DNA from: Acetobacteraceae bacterium
GTDB lineage: Bacteria > Pseudomonadota > Alphaproteobacteria > Acetobacterales > Acetobacteraceae
Length of the DNA: 64,000 bases
NCBI GenBank assembly: GCA_947475245.1
Contig: CANJLW010000017.1
Location: forward strand, 1 to 64,000
Reading direction: 5' to 3'
The position numbers and the translations under genes were made by a program. This document shows positions 39,261 through 47,954 of the stretch, one piece after another (within the stretch, counting starts at the first letter, position 1; every line of letters starts with the position of its first letter). The notes beneath the pieces were generated by a model. The model worked only from the letters and a program-made list of their open reading frames with translations. It searched no databases and was not told the DNA's origin.

Positions 39261-40040
39261 CTACCCCAGACGGAAGCTCGGCTTACGCTTTTCAACGAAG
39301 GCAGCCATGCCTTCGATCTGATCGGGCGTGCCAAACAGCGACAGAAACAGCGCGCGTTCGTGGCGAACGCCTTCAACCAATGTCGTCTCAAAAGCGCGGT
39401 TCACCGCCGCCTTGGCCAGTTGCACTGCGACCGGCGACAGGTTGGCAATGCGATCGGCGATCTTCAGTGCCTCCGACAGCAATTGATCGGCGGGAAAAAC
39501 GCGGGAAACCAGGTTGGCCTTCTCCGCCTCGGCCGCATCCATCATGCGCGCCGTCAGCACCATGTCCATCGCCTTGGACTTACCGACCGCGCGCGTCAGC
39601 CGCTGGGTTCCGCCCGCCCCGGGAATCACGCCGAGGTTGATTTCAGGCTGACCGAACTTCGCGGTGTCGGCGGCGACGATCATGTCGCACATCATCGCCA
39701 GTTCGCAGCCGCCGCCCAGGGCGAAGCCCGCCACCGCGGCGATCACGGGCTTCTTGATCCGCAGTACCGCTTCCCAGTTCGTGCCGATGAAATCTTCGAC
39801 CATCGCGTCGGGGTTCGTGCGGACGCGCATTTCCTTGATATCGGCCCCGGCGGCGAAGGCGCGGTCGCTGCCGGTGATCACGATGGCACCGATCGCTTTA
39901 TCGGCATCGAACGCCGCCAACTGGGCACCGAGCTCGATCATCAGCGCGTCGCACAGCGCGTTCAGAGCCTGCGGGCGATGGAGGCGGATCAGACCGACCC
40001 GGCCATGCGTCTCAACAAGGATGTTTTCGTATTCGGCCAT
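39261..40040 (-). CDS. Enoyl-CoA hydratase/isomerase
   Basis: A 259-residue crotonase-fold enzyme: [13 protein letters not shown], the oxyanion-hole segment [26 protein letters not shown] with the first catalytic Glu, and [17 protein letters not shown] with the second. This matches short-chain enoyl-CoA hydratases such as PaaF/EchA that hydrate trans-2-enoyl-CoA in fatty-acid or aromatic degradation. No other beta-oxidation gene is adjacent. Confidence 0.9.
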   Translation of the reverse strand: MAEYENILVETHGRVGLIRLHRPQALNALCDALMIELGAQLAAFDADKAIGAIVITGSDRAFAAGADIKEMRVRTNPDAMVEDFIGTNWEAVLRIKKPVIAAVAGFALGGGCELAMMCDMIVAADTAKFGQPEINLGVIPGAGGTQRLTRAVGKSKAMDMVLTARMMDAAEAEKANLVSRVFPADQLLSEALKIADRIANLSPVAVQLAKAAVNRAFETTLVEGVRHERALFLSLFGTPDQIEGMAAFVEKRKPSFRLG

Positions 40041-40139
40041 GATGTCTCTCCGGGTTTCGGACGGCTTCTAGCCAAGCAGACTTTCGCAGGCTACCCCTTG
40101 CAAGGGTTTTGACCGCAACGCAAACCTGAAGGGGTTTGT

Positions 40140-40970
40140 TCAGCGCTGGGTGCGCGGGCAATAAAACGTGCTACGACCGGACTGGACGATCCGGCGGATA
40201 CCCGCACAATCCGCGCAGCGTTCGCACTTCTCGCCCTCCCGCCCATAGACTTTCCAGGCGTGCTGAAAATAGCCGAGTTCGCCGTCAGGCTGAACATAAT
40301 CGCGCAACGACGATCCCCCGGCGGCGATCGCCTCCCGCAGCGTCGCCTTGATCTCCCCCACCAGACGCGCCGTCCCGGCGACGGATACGGCCTGGGCCAG
40401 GCGCAGAGGGGAAATGCGGGCACGAAACAGTGCTTCGCACACATAGATATTGCCCAACCCAGCGACATTTTTCTGATCCAACAGCGCCGCCTTGATCGGT
40501 GAGCGTCTACCAGCCAAAGCTTCCGACAAGCGAGCGGCGTTGAAGCTATCGTCCAGCGGTTCCGGCCCCATGTCGGCGAGCAGCTTATGCGCGTCTTCGT
40601 CCGCGGTGCGCACCAGATCGATCGAACCAAAGCGTCGCGGATCGACAAAGCCGATCCGCCAGCCCTCGTCGGTTTCCAGCACCACGTGCTCGTGCTTCGT
40701 TTCCGTGTTCGGTCGAGTTGGGGTGATGTTCATCCGTCCGGACATGCCCAGATGGATCAGGACCGACCAACCGCTGTCTAGGCGCATCAGGATATACTTG
40801 GCGCGCCGACGGAATCCCGTCACCACCGCGCCCGTCAGCCGCATGGCAAGTTCCGGCGGCATCGGCCAACGCAAATCCGGTCGGTTCACGACGGCATGCG
40901 TGATACGCCGACCTTCCAGGCGGGCCTGGAGTCCGCGCATCACGGTTTCAACTTCGGGGAGTTCCGGCAT
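40140..40970 (-). CDS. mutM: Formamidopyrimidine-DNA glycosylase
   Basis: A 276-residue base-excision repair enzyme removing 8-oxoguanine and FapyG. The mature start [13 protein letters not shown] places the catalytic Pro1 and Glu2; ATG at 40970 is therefore certain. GMSGRMNI and the H2TH region with N-x-YV-like [12 protein letters not shown] are present. The C-terminal zinc finger is odd: CERCADC is followed by [11 protein letters not shown], so the last ligand Cys of the usual YCP-x-CQ is Thr. It is divergent from ubiE with only 28 bp between starts. Confidence 0.94.
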   Translation of the reverse strand: MPELPEVETVMRGLQARLEGRRITHAVVNRPDLRWPMPPELAMRLTGAVVTGFRRRAKYILMRLDSGWSVLIHLGMSGRMNITPTRPNTETKHEHVVLETDEGWRIGFVDPRRFGSIDLVRTADEDAHKLLADMGPEPLDDSFNAARLSEALAGRRSPIKAALLDQKNVAGLGNIYVCEALFRARISPLRLAQAVSVAGTARLVGEIKATLREAIAAGGSSLRDYVQPDGELGYFQHAWKVYGREGEKCERCADCAGIRRIVQSGRSTFYCPRTQR

Positions 40971-40998
40971 CAGGCCAACGACGCTATACACCGGGGTC

Positions 40999-41748
40999 AT
41001 GAACGACAACCCCGCGCAGACTGTCGATTTCGGCTTTCGCAGTGTCCCCGTCGCCGAGAAGTCGGGCATGGTTCGCGCCGTGTTCGACAGCGTCGCGTCG
41101 CGCTACGACGTCATGAACGATCTGATGTCGCTGGGCATCCATCGGGCCTGGAAACGTATTTTCATCAACGATCTGGCCCCGCGGCCGCAGCACACCCTAC
41201 TCGACCTCGCGGGTGGAACTGGCGACATCAGCTTCGGCTGGCTGCGCGCCGGCGGCGGCAAGGCGCTGCTGTCGGACATCAATGCCGCGATGCTCTCGGT
41301 CGGGCGCGATCGCGCGCTGAACCTGGGCTTCGCCGCCGACGTTTCGCTGCTGGTCGCCGACGCCGAACGGCTGCCGCTGCCGGATCGCTGCGTCGATCGC
41401 GTGTCCATGGCGTTCGGACTGCGCAACTGCACGCACAAGGAAGCTGTCCTGTCAGAGGCCCGCCGCGTCTTGAAACCGGGCGGACGGTTCCTGTGTCTGG
41501 AATTTTCCCACGTCAAGGTCGCCGCCCTGGCCCCCGTCTATGATGCCTGGTCGTTCAAGGTGCTGCCGCGTCTCGGGCAGATGGTAGCGGGGGACGCCGA
41601 CAGCTATCGCTATCTGGCAGAAAGCATCCGCACCTTCCCCGATCAGGAACGTCTGGCGGGGATGATGCGCGCTGCCGGATTCGGAAGAGTCAGCGTGCGC
41701 GATCTGTCCGGCGGCATTGCCGCCATTCACGGGGGATGGCGGCTATGA
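40999..41748 (+). CDS. ubiE: Ubiquinone/menaquinone biosynthesis C-methyltransferase UbiE
   Basis: A 249-residue SAM-dependent methyltransferase: [31 protein letters not shown] as SAM motif [18 protein letters not shown] and LEFSHV, all UbiE hallmarks. It methylates the benzoquinol ring during ubiquinone synthesis. ATG at 40999 is fixed by family length. Its stop overlaps the coaBC start, an arrangement in which ubiB would usually sit between them. Confidence 0.94.
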   Translation: MNDNPAQTVDFGFRSVPVAEKSGMVRAVFDSVASRYDVMNDLMSLGIHRAWKRIFINDLAPRPQHTLLDLAGGTGDISFGWLRAGGGKALLSDINAAMLSVGRDRALNLGFAADVSLLVADAERLPLPDRCVDRVSMAFGLRNCTHKEAVLSEARRVLKPGGRFLCLEFSHVKVAALAPVYDAWSFKVLPRLGQMVAGDADSYRYLAESIRTFPDQERLAGMMRAAGFGRVSVRDLSGGIAAIHGGWRL

Positions 41749-42974
41749 GCCAAACTGAAATCACGACTGGAAGCCTGACCGGCAAGCGCGTCCTGCTGAT
41801 CGTTTCCGGCGGCATCGCCGCGTTCAAGGCGCTGGAACTGATCCGCCTACTGCGCAAGCAAGGCTGCGCGGTGCGCTGCGTTCTGACCCGCAACGGCGCG
41901 GAATTCGTCACGGCGCTGTCCTTGCAGGCGTTGAGTGAGTCCAAGGTCTATACCGACCTGTTCTCGCTGACGGATGAAAGCGAGATGGGCCACATACAAT
42001 TGTCGCGATCGGCCGACCTGGTCGTGGTGGCTCCGGCCTCCGCCGATCTTTTGGCCCGCATGACAGCCGGCATGGCCGACGATCTGGCCGCGACCGTGTT
42101 GCTGGCGACGGACAAGCCCGTGCTCGTCGCGCCGGCTATGAATGTCCGCATGTGGATGCACGCCGCGACGCAGGCCAATATGACGACGCTGAAAGCGCGC
42201 GGAATCCAGGTCGTCGGACCGGAAGAAGGGGCAATGGCGTGCAACGAATTCGGCTACGGTCGGATGTCGGAACCCGCCGCGATCCTGACAGCCATCGAAG
42301 CAATGCTGACACCCGCGCCGCGTCCACTGTCCGGCAAGCACGCAATTGTCACCAGCGGCCCGACGCATGAGCCGATTGACCCGGTGCGCTATATCGCCAA
42401 CCGCTCCTCTGGCCGGCAGGGGCATGCCATTGCCGCGGCCCTGGTCGAACTCGGCGCGCGGGTCACGCTGATCAGCGGGCCGGTCTCGGTGCCCGATCCC
42501 GTCGGCGTAACGGTGCGTCGCATTGAAAGCGCCGAACAAATGCTGGCGGCTTGCCGTTCGGCGCTGCCGGCGGATATCGCGGTTTTCGCTGCCGCGGTGG
42601 CGGATTGGCGCGTGGTGAACGCGGCGGAAGGGAAGATCAAGAAACAGCCGGGTGCCGCCGCTCCGTCCCTGGCCCTGACACCGAACCCGGATATTCTGGC
42701 CACCATCGCGGCTGCCGGCCCCGATCGCCCGCGGCTCGTAATCGGCTTCGCGGCCGAAACCGACGATCTGCTGGATAACGCCCGCGCGAAGCTGGCGCGC
42801 AAAAACGCCGACTGGATCGTCGCCAACGACGTGTCGCCGAACACCGGCATCATGGGCGGCGAGAACAACACGATCCACCTGATCTCCAAGGATGGGATCG
42901 AGGACTGGCCGGATCTGGACAAGCGCGAGGTTGGCCGGCGCCTCGCGGCCCGCATCGCGGCGGAGCTGGAGTGA
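41745..42974 (+). CDS. coaBC: Bifunctional phosphopantothenoylcysteine decarboxylase / phosphopantothenate-cysteine ligase
   Basis: A 409-residue coenzyme A enzyme. The CoaC half (about 1-190) binds FMN: LLIVSGGIAAFKALEL, MGHIQLSRSADLVVVAPAS with the catalytic His, PAMNVRMW and the flexible-loop Cys in ACNEFGYGRM. The CoaB half (about 200-409) has VTSGPTHEPIDPVRYIANRSSG and NPDILATIA. ATG at 41745 forms ATGA with the ubiE stop; the ATG at 41736 is an alternative three codons upstream. Confidence 0.94.
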   Translation: MSQTEITTGSLTGKRVLLIVSGGIAAFKALELIRLLRKQGCAVRCVLTRNGAEFVTALSLQALSESKVYTDLFSLTDESEMGHIQLSRSADLVVVAPASADLLARMTAGMADDLAATVLLATDKPVLVAPAMNVRMWMHAATQANMTTLKARGIQVVGPEEGAMACNEFGYGRMSEPAAILTAIEAMLTPAPRPLSGKHAIVTSGPTHEPIDPVRYIANRSSGRQGHAIAAALVELGARVTLISGPVSVPDPVGVTVRRIESAEQMLAACRSALPADIAVFAAAVADWRVVNAAEGKIKKQPGAAAPSLALTPNPDILATIAAAGPDRPRLVIGFAAETDDLLDNARAKLARKNADWIVANDVSPNTGIMGGENNTIHLISKDGIEDWPDLDKREVGRRLAARIAAELE

Positions 42975-43492
42975 CCACGACCGTACGGCCGCTGACCCCC
43001 AAGGACGCGGAAGCCTTTCGCGCCATCCGTCTCGAATCGCTTCTGGCGCATCCGACCGCCTTCGGCATGGGCTATGAAGACGAAGCCGATCTGGGCATTG
43101 AGACTTTCGCGGCCCGCTTGTCAGAGCCGCTTCCAAGCTCGGCATTCGGCGGTTTCGACGGCGAGGAGCTTGTTGCGATCGCCCGTCTACGGGTCGCGCC
43201 GAACGTCAAACAACGCCACCGCGGCACCATTGTCGGTGTCTATGTTCGCCCCGCCTTCCGCCGCTCTGGCCTCTCTCACCGCCTGATCGACTCGATCATC
43301 CAGCACGCTCGGCAACATGAGCTGGAAACGCTGCTGCTGACGGTTGCGGTCGGAAACCATGCGGCTCGCGCGCTGTATGTGGGGCGCGGGTTCATCGGCT
43401 ACGGCGTCGACAAAGGCGCGCTGAAGTTGCACGGAACCTATGTCGACGAGGAATTGATGGCGCTGTCCCTGAAGGCGGCGGCCGTTTCCTGA
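42971..43492 (+). CDS. GNAT-family N-acetyltransferase
   Basis: A 173-residue acetyltransferase. VGVYVRPAFRRSGLSHRLI contains the acetyl-CoA pyrophosphate loop (usual R/Q-x-x-G-x-G/A; here RRSGLS), and VAVGNHAARALYVGRGFIGYG is the C-terminal motif B. GTG at 42971 overlaps the coaBC stop, and CGGAG sits 5 nt upstream. Acceptor unknown; small amines or ribosomal-protein N-termini are common for the family. Confidence 0.85.
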   Translation: MTTTVRPLTPKDAEAFRAIRLESLLAHPTAFGMGYEDEADLGIETFAARLSEPLPSSAFGGFDGEELVAIARLRVAPNVKQRHRGTIVGVYVRPAFRRSGLSHRLIDSIIQHARQHELETLLLTVAVGNHAARALYVGRGFIGYGVDKGALKLHGTYVDEELMALSLKAAAVS

Positions 43493-43496
43493 GGAA

Positions 43497-44246
43497 TCAG
43501 GCCACGCCGGTCGGCAGATCGAGCATCGCCACGGTCCCCTGATCGCACCACATGCGCAGCGTGCCGCCAAAACGTTCCGCAAGACCGCGCGCGACGCTCA
43601 TGCCCTCTCCGTCCAGCGGCTGTTTGGTGAAGCCTCGCCCGTCGTCGGTCACGGTCACGCGTAGGCGACGGAAGCGCGGCTGGTGCTCGACGCGAATGAC
43701 GATGCGCCCTTCGTCGCGCCCGACCATCCCGTGCTTGACCGCGTTGCCCAGGAATTCATGCGCCACGCGCAGCACGGTTTCGGTCAGATGCGACGGGCAA
43801 GCGCCGCGAACCGAGACATCCAGCGCGATCATCTGATCGGGACGGCTCATCATCTGGATCACGCTGTCGCCCAGGGAACGCAGTCGGTCCGCGAGGCTGC
43901 CGGGCGCGCGAGTCAGGCCGAACAATGCATCCGAGATCGTGGCGGACAGAGCGATGCGATTTTCCAGTTCCCGCGCCATCTGCTCGCCCGCCGGGGTGTC
44001 ACACAGGCCCGGGGTCTGGGCGATGACGCACAGCAGGCGCTGGAGGGTGTTCTTTGTGTGGTGGCGGAGTTGGCGCAGGTCGATGTCATCGACCCGGTCG
44101 TCATTTTCCGGGATCGGTAAGACGCCCTGCAAGAGCGCTTCAACCGGCACCAGTTCGGCCCGACCGGAGGCAGTGCGCCGCCGGTTGGCAACGCCGCGGG
44201 ACAACCTGGAAACCGGGAGTACTGGGGCCGACGATGCGTACGACAT
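43497..44246 (-). CDS. Soluble HisKA_2/HWE-type sensor histidine kinase without sensor domain
   Basis: A 249-residue protein. LRQLRHHTKNTLQRLL near residues 57-72 is a HisKA_2-type phosphoacceptor box, and the C-terminal HATPase has an N-box HEFLGNAVKHGM and G-box DDGRGF. There is no PAS, GAF or transmembrane region, so signal input would come from a partner protein. ATG at 44246 has AAGGAAG about ten nucleotides upstream and a plausible promoter before it. It is divergent from the DUF6502 gene. Confidence 0.78.
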   Translation of the reverse strand: MSYASSAPVLPVSRLSRGVANRRRTASGRAELVPVEALLQGVLPIPENDDRVDDIDLRQLRHHTKNTLQRLLCVIAQTPGLCDTPAGEQMARELENRIALSATISDALFGLTRAPGSLADRLRSLGDSVIQMMSRPDQMIALDVSVRGACPSHLTETVLRVAHEFLGNAVKHGMVGRDEGRIVIRVEHQPRFRRLRVTVTDDGRGFTKQPLDGEGMSVARGLAERFGGTLRMWCDQGTVAMLDLPTGVA

Positions 44247-44283
44247 GACTTGCTGCTTCCTTTGGGGTGCGAGCATGGCGTTA

Positions 44284-44312
44284 ACGCTATGTGGGAAATT
44301 TTCCCACGTCAA
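44284..44312 (-). promoter_or_regulatory. Candidate kinase promoter with operator in the spacer
   Basis: On the minus strand, TTGACG (44312-44307) is followed by a 17-nt spacer and TAGCGT (44289-44284), a fair -35/-10 pair 38 bp upstream of the kinase ATG. The spacer is almost exactly filled by the dyad GTGGGAAA-t-TTTCCCAC at 44291-44307, as expected for a repressor site. Inferred by eye. Confidence 0.5.
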
Positions 44313-44346
44313 CCGCGATTCGGTATTTTGTGGGTGTTTTTCCCAC
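44291..44346. promoter_or_regulatory. Two GTGGG-N7-CCCAC dyads 39 bp apart
   Basis: Sites at 44291-44307 and 44330-44346 share GTGGG-N7-CCCAC and the right half TTTCCCAC. They lie in the 147-bp divergent region between the kinase and DUF6502 genes and are probably bound by one dimeric regulator controlling both. The first is a near-perfect palindrome, the second degenerate in its inner left half. Confidence 0.6.
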
Positions 44347-44393
44347 ACCGGCATGTGTTAGAACGGACGAAAGAGAACTGGCATCCGTCCCGC

Positions 44394-45269
44394 ATGTCCG
44401 ACGCCGATCAACCGCGAAGCCTGCCGCAAGCGCTGCTGCTGAAAGCAGTCAGGCGATTGCTGCGTCCGCTCGTTCGGCTGCTGATGCGCAATGGTATTAC
44501 CTTCCCCGTACTCGCGGATCAGTTGCGTACTCTTTACGTCGACGTCGCAACCAGCGATATTTTGACATACCCCAAGACCCGAACCGATAGTCGGATCAGC
44601 CTCGCGACGGGGGTACATCGCAAGGAAATTCGCCGGTTGCGAGAACAGGCCGCCGATAGCGACGCCGAACCGCAGGTTGTAACCATCGCGAGCCAGATCA
44701 TCGCGCGCTGGGCGGGATCGGCCCCTTTCCTGGATGCATCAGGCAACCCGCGTCCATTGCCGCGGATCGCCGATCCCACCGACCCGACGTCTGCATCGTT
44801 CGAGTCGTTGATTGCGTCCGTCACCACCGACATTCGCCCGCGGGCGGTACTTGACGATTGGACCAGCCAGGGCATCGTCACGCTCGACGCCGCGGGTCTG
44901 GTGCGTCTGAACACCGCCGCGTTCCTGCCGAAAATCGGCGGAGAGGAGCAGTTGTTCTTCTTCGCCCGCAACCTGCACGATCACGTGGCCGCGTCGGCGG
45001 CCAACATCGCCGCGACAGACACCGCGCCATTCCTGGATCGCACCCTGCATTACGATGGGCTGACGCCGGACGCTGCGCGCCAACTGGAGGCCTTCGCGCG
45101 CGACGCCGCCATGAAAGCGCTGCTAGAAGCGAACCAGTTGGCGTTGCGCCTGGTCGCCGAAGAAGGCAACGCCACTGATACGCCGAGCGCGCCGATGCGA
45201 CGGGTGAATTTCGGCGTCTATGTTTACAGCGACGACGATGCCCCGTTACCCGGGGAAGCGGAGCCATGA
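44394..45269 (+). CDS. DUF6502-family protein
   Basis: A 291-residue protein with LVRLLMRNGITFPVLADQLRTLYVDVA and DSRISLATGVHRKEIRRL, the conserved N-terminal part of the DUF6502 family. That part is predicted helical and resembles a winged-helix arrangement, so a DNA- or RNA-binding role is conceivable but unproven. No membrane helix is seen. It overlaps the following lipoprotein gene by 4 bp (ATGA), which implies coupled synthesis. Function is unknown for the family. Confidence 0.75.
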   Translation: MSDADQPRSLPQALLLKAVRRLLRPLVRLLMRNGITFPVLADQLRTLYVDVATSDILTYPKTRTDSRISLATGVHRKEIRRLREQAADSDAEPQVVTIASQIIARWAGSAPFLDASGNPRPLPRIADPTDPTSASFESLIASVTTDIRPRAVLDDWTSQGIVTLDAAGLVRLNTAAFLPKIGGEEQLFFFARNLHDHVAASAANIAATDTAPFLDRTLHYDGLTPDAARQLEAFARDAAMKALLEANQLALRLVAEEGNATDTPSAPMRRVNFGVYVYSDDDAPLPGEAEP

Positions 45270-47056
45270 GGCGCGCGCTCGCCCTGCTGCTGACAACGTT
45301 TCTGGCGGGCTGCGTGGTCCCGACGCCCCCGTCGGTACCCAGCAACGCCGGGACCACGACCAAGGACGATCCGACACTCGGTGGCCTATGCAAGGTCGGA
45401 CCCGACGGCGGTCCCTTACTGGCGGACCGGGGCATTGGCGGGACCGGTATTGGCGTTTCCGGCACAGGAGGCATCGGCGGCACCGGCGAACCCATGCGCC
45501 TGGCTGAACGCGGCATCGGCGGCACCGGCCTGCGGCCCGACGACCTAAAGGGACCCACGCGCGGCGTTCGCCCGACGGAGATCCTGCAACCCACCGAAAT
45601 CGCCCAACGCACCACCGGCATTGTCGGAGTCATCACCGGCTTCGCCAGTATCTGCGTCGACGGGCTGGATATCGCCGTCGACCATACGGTTCCCATCGAT
45701 ATCGAGGGAAAGCCCGGCGATCCAAACGCGCTCCGCGCCGGTCAGGTTGTTGCGATCGAGGCAACCGGCCCAACGGGGGCGCTCCGCGCCAAGGGAATCG
45801 CCGTCCGCCACGAGGTCGCCGGCCCGATCGAGCGTCTGGAAGTCGGTGCCAATACAATGATCGTCGCGGGTCAGCGCGTCAGTGTCCCGAACACCGCCTG
45901 GGGTGCCGGCCGCTTCGGACTCGGCGATCAGGTCATCGTCAGCGGCCTGCGTCGCCCCGATGGCGGCATTCTCGCCACACGCCTGGACCGCGGCAGCGCC
46001 GATGTCGTCTCCGTGCGCGGACAGGTCTCGACCGAAGGCGGAACGCTGCGAATCGGTGCCATGACACTGCAGGCACCCGTCGGAATGAATCTCGCCGCCG
46101 GGCAGTTCGTCTCGGTCACCGGCGCCTATCGCAACGGCGCGTTGCAGGTCGGCAAGATCAGCAACGACGTCCTGGCCGCGAACCCGCCCGCCTATTTCGG
46201 TCCGACCGTCGGCAAAGTTCTGGTGCAATCGATCGTGCGGGTCGAAGGCGGCCGCGTATTGCTGAACGGACACGTGCGGCTTCCCGCCAGCTCGGCACTC
46301 AGCGCCCGCGGAGGAGAGCGCGGCAACGCGGTTCTGTCGCTGGAAAAAGGCACGGACGGGCAATTCTCCGCGACCGGCCTGCGAGAGGTGGATGGGACCA
46401 CCGCCCTGCCCGCGCCCACGCCGCAACCGTCCATTGCCCCGGGTGCGTCGTTGAAAACCAACGGCACTGTCCCGGACGCCGGTTCGGCCGCGGCCGACGC
46501 CATGCAGCGCGCGAAATCCTGGGTTCGGACGGCCAGAAGCGCGGGGGTCACCGGAACTGCCGCGACGACATCCTGGACAGCGCCGTCGGTTACACCGACC
46601 GCCTGGGTCGCCGCACCTTCGACAACGACCCCGGCGACGACAGCCTCCGCACCAACGGCCCCCACGACAACTGCCCCCGTGACAACACCGGGGGGCAGCA
46701 CGACGACACCAACCACCACGACATCCACGCCCGTTGCGCCGGCCACCGTGACACCGGCTACCACGCCGGCTTCAACCGGCGGGTCGCTTGGGGGATCGTC
46801 AGGTGGAACGACCGCGACCGGGGTTCCCATGGTCGGTCTGACGACGACACCCATCGTAAGCCGCCTTTCCTCCGCCGTCGCCACGACGATCTTCGCAAGC
46901 GGTGCCACACGTGCCGCCATCGTCACCACAACACCGACCACCGGCGGTGCGGGCACGCCAAGCGTTACGACCCCGGGTATCGGCGGGGGAACGACGACAG
47001 GCACTGCCACGGGCACGCGCAACGGCGGTCTGGGAACCCGGACAACCGGTCGTTAG
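45266..47056 (+). CDS. DUF5666-repeat lipoprotein with Thr/Pro-rich tail
   Basis: A 596-residue lipoprotein: leader MRRALALLLTTFLAGC with lipobox LAGC, so it should be lipidated at Cys16. Residues 50-95 hold repeated GIGGTG motifs. Residues about 115-320 contain DUF5666-type small beta-barrels (TGIVGVITGFASICVDGLDIAV and two or three further repeats). Residues about 425-530 are a low-complexity Thr/Pro/Ala tail, then Gly/Thr to the end. The pairing with DUF6502 recurs in other proteobacteria as far as I recall. Role unknown; surface display is plausible. Confidence 0.78.
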   Translation: MRRALALLLTTFLAGCVVPTPPSVPSNAGTTTKDDPTLGGLCKVGPDGGPLLADRGIGGTGIGVSGTGGIGGTGEPMRLAERGIGGTGLRPDDLKGPTRGVRPTEILQPTEIAQRTTGIVGVITGFASICVDGLDIAVDHTVPIDIEGKPGDPNALRAGQVVAIEATGPTGALRAKGIAVRHEVAGPIERLEVGANTMIVAGQRVSVPNTAWGAGRFGLGDQVIVSGLRRPDGGILATRLDRGSADVVSVRGQVSTEGGTLRIGAMTLQAPVGMNLAAGQFVSVTGAYRNGALQVGKISNDVLAANPPAYFGPTVGKVLVQSIVRVEGGRVLLNGHVRLPASSALSARGGERGNAVLSLEKGTDGQFSATGLREVDGTTALPAPTPQPSIAPGASLKTNGTVPDAGSAAADAMQRAKSWVRTARSAGVTGTAATTSWTAPSVTPTAWVAAPSTTTPATTASAPTAPTTTAPVTTPGGSTTTPTTTTSTPVAPATVTPATTPASTGGSLGGSSGGTTATGVPMVGLTTTPIVSRLSSAVATTIFASGATRAAIVTTTPTTGGAGTPSVTTPGIGGGTTTGTATGTRNGGLGTRTTGR

Positions 47057-47122
47057 GGCCATTGCCCGTAACAGCCGCCACCGGTATCATCGCTGCCTAT
47101 CATCCTTGCTTCAGGACACGCG

Positions 47123-47578
47123 ATGCCGCCGGTTCCCATTCGACTGCGCCGACTGGCGCATAACGCAGACCTGCCGTTGCCGTCCTATGCCACGCAGGGT
47201 GCCGCCGGGATGGACCTTGTCGCCGCGGTCGGCGAACCGATCGTCATCGCCCCCGGCCAACGGGCGTTGATACCGACCGGCCTCGCGATCGCGCTCCCCC
47301 ACGGCTACGAACTGCAAATCCGCCCCCGCTCGGGCCTCGCGCTGCGCCAGGGCATCGTTCTGCCCAACAGCCCCGGCACGATCGACGAGGATTATCGCGG
47401 GGAGGTGCAGGTCATCCTACTGAACGCGGGACAGGAGGATTTCATCGTCGAACGCGGCATGCGCATCGCCCAGGCTGTGCTCGCTCCCGTGGTACGCGCG
47501 GAATGGCAGATCACCGACACACTCGACGACACCGCCCGCGGCACCGGCGGCTTCGGCAGCACGGGCACGAGTGGCTGA
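47123..47578 (+). CDS. dut: Deoxyuridine 5'-triphosphate nucleotidohydrolase
   Basis: A 151-residue trimeric dUTPase with all five motifs: [27 protein letters not shown] with the catalytic Asp region, [13 protein letters not shown] and [10 protein letters not shown] at the flexible C-terminus. It hydrolyses dUTP to dUMP, limiting uracil in DNA. In related genomes it often follows coaBC directly; here 4.1 kb of signalling genes intervene. Confidence 0.95.
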   Translation: MPPVPIRLRRLAHNADLPLPSYATQGAAGMDLVAAVGEPIVIAPGQRALIPTGLAIALPHGYELQIRPRSGLALRQGIVLPNSPGTIDEDYRGEVQVILLNAGQEDFIVERGMRIAQAVLAPVVRAEWQITDTLDDTARGTGGFGSTGTSG

Positions 47579-47579
47579 C

Positions 47580-47954
47580 TTAGCCCGACCGGTGTTCGGC
47601 TTTCCACCCGGCCAGCGCGCTTAGCCCCTGTTCAGCCGACAGCGCGAGATCGCGAACGGCGTCAGCATCCACGCCACCGCCCTCGCTCGCGCGCTGGATC
47701 GCGTATGCCGTCTCCCCGAACCGCACCAGACCGAGATTGCGGGCCGCGCCGGCCAGGGCATGGGCTTCCCTGCGGAGTCGTTGCACCTCCCCCTCCGCGA
47801 AGCAGGAGTACAATGCGGCAATCCGAATCGGGACATCGTCCTCGAATATCGCCATCGCCTCGATCACCGTCGCGGTGCCGACATCTTCCGCCAACTGGCT
47901 CAGAAAATCGTGATCCAGCACGGGGCCGTAAAGTGTTGCCAGCCCCTCCATCAT
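47580..47954 (-). CDS. Hpt-domain phosphotransfer protein
   Basis: A 124-residue all-helical protein with the histidine phosphotransfer motif RREAHALAGAARNLG; the His of AHALAG is the expected phosphoacceptor. ATG at 47954 overlaps the stop of the receiver-EAL gene (ATGA), so the two are made together and probably interact. No kinase domain is attached. It could shuttle phosphate between an unlinked hybrid kinase and the receiver-EAL protein. Confidence 0.82.
   Translation of the reverse strand: MMEGLATLYGPVLDHDFLSQLAEDVGTATVIEAMAIFEDDVPIRIAALYSCFAEGEVQRLRREAHALAGAARNLGLVRFGETAYAIQRASEGGGVDADAVRDLALSAEQGLSALAGWKAEHRSG

Noticed and set aside
40095-40106. CCCTTGCAAGGG followed by TTTT downstream of mutM
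   Set aside because: A loop-less palindrome cannot form a good terminator hairpin, and the T-run is on the wrong strand for mutM.
41501-41516. AATTTTCCCACGTCAA in ubiE is identical to 44297-44312 in the divergent regulatory region
   Set aside because: It is inside coding sequence, lacks the left dyad arm, and a 16-bp match in 64 kb is within chance expectation.
45400-47050. Possible repeat array in the DUF5666 gene
   Set aside because: The GIGGTG and Thr/Pro stretches are protein low-complexity sequence; no regular DNA period or spacer structure like CRISPR is present.
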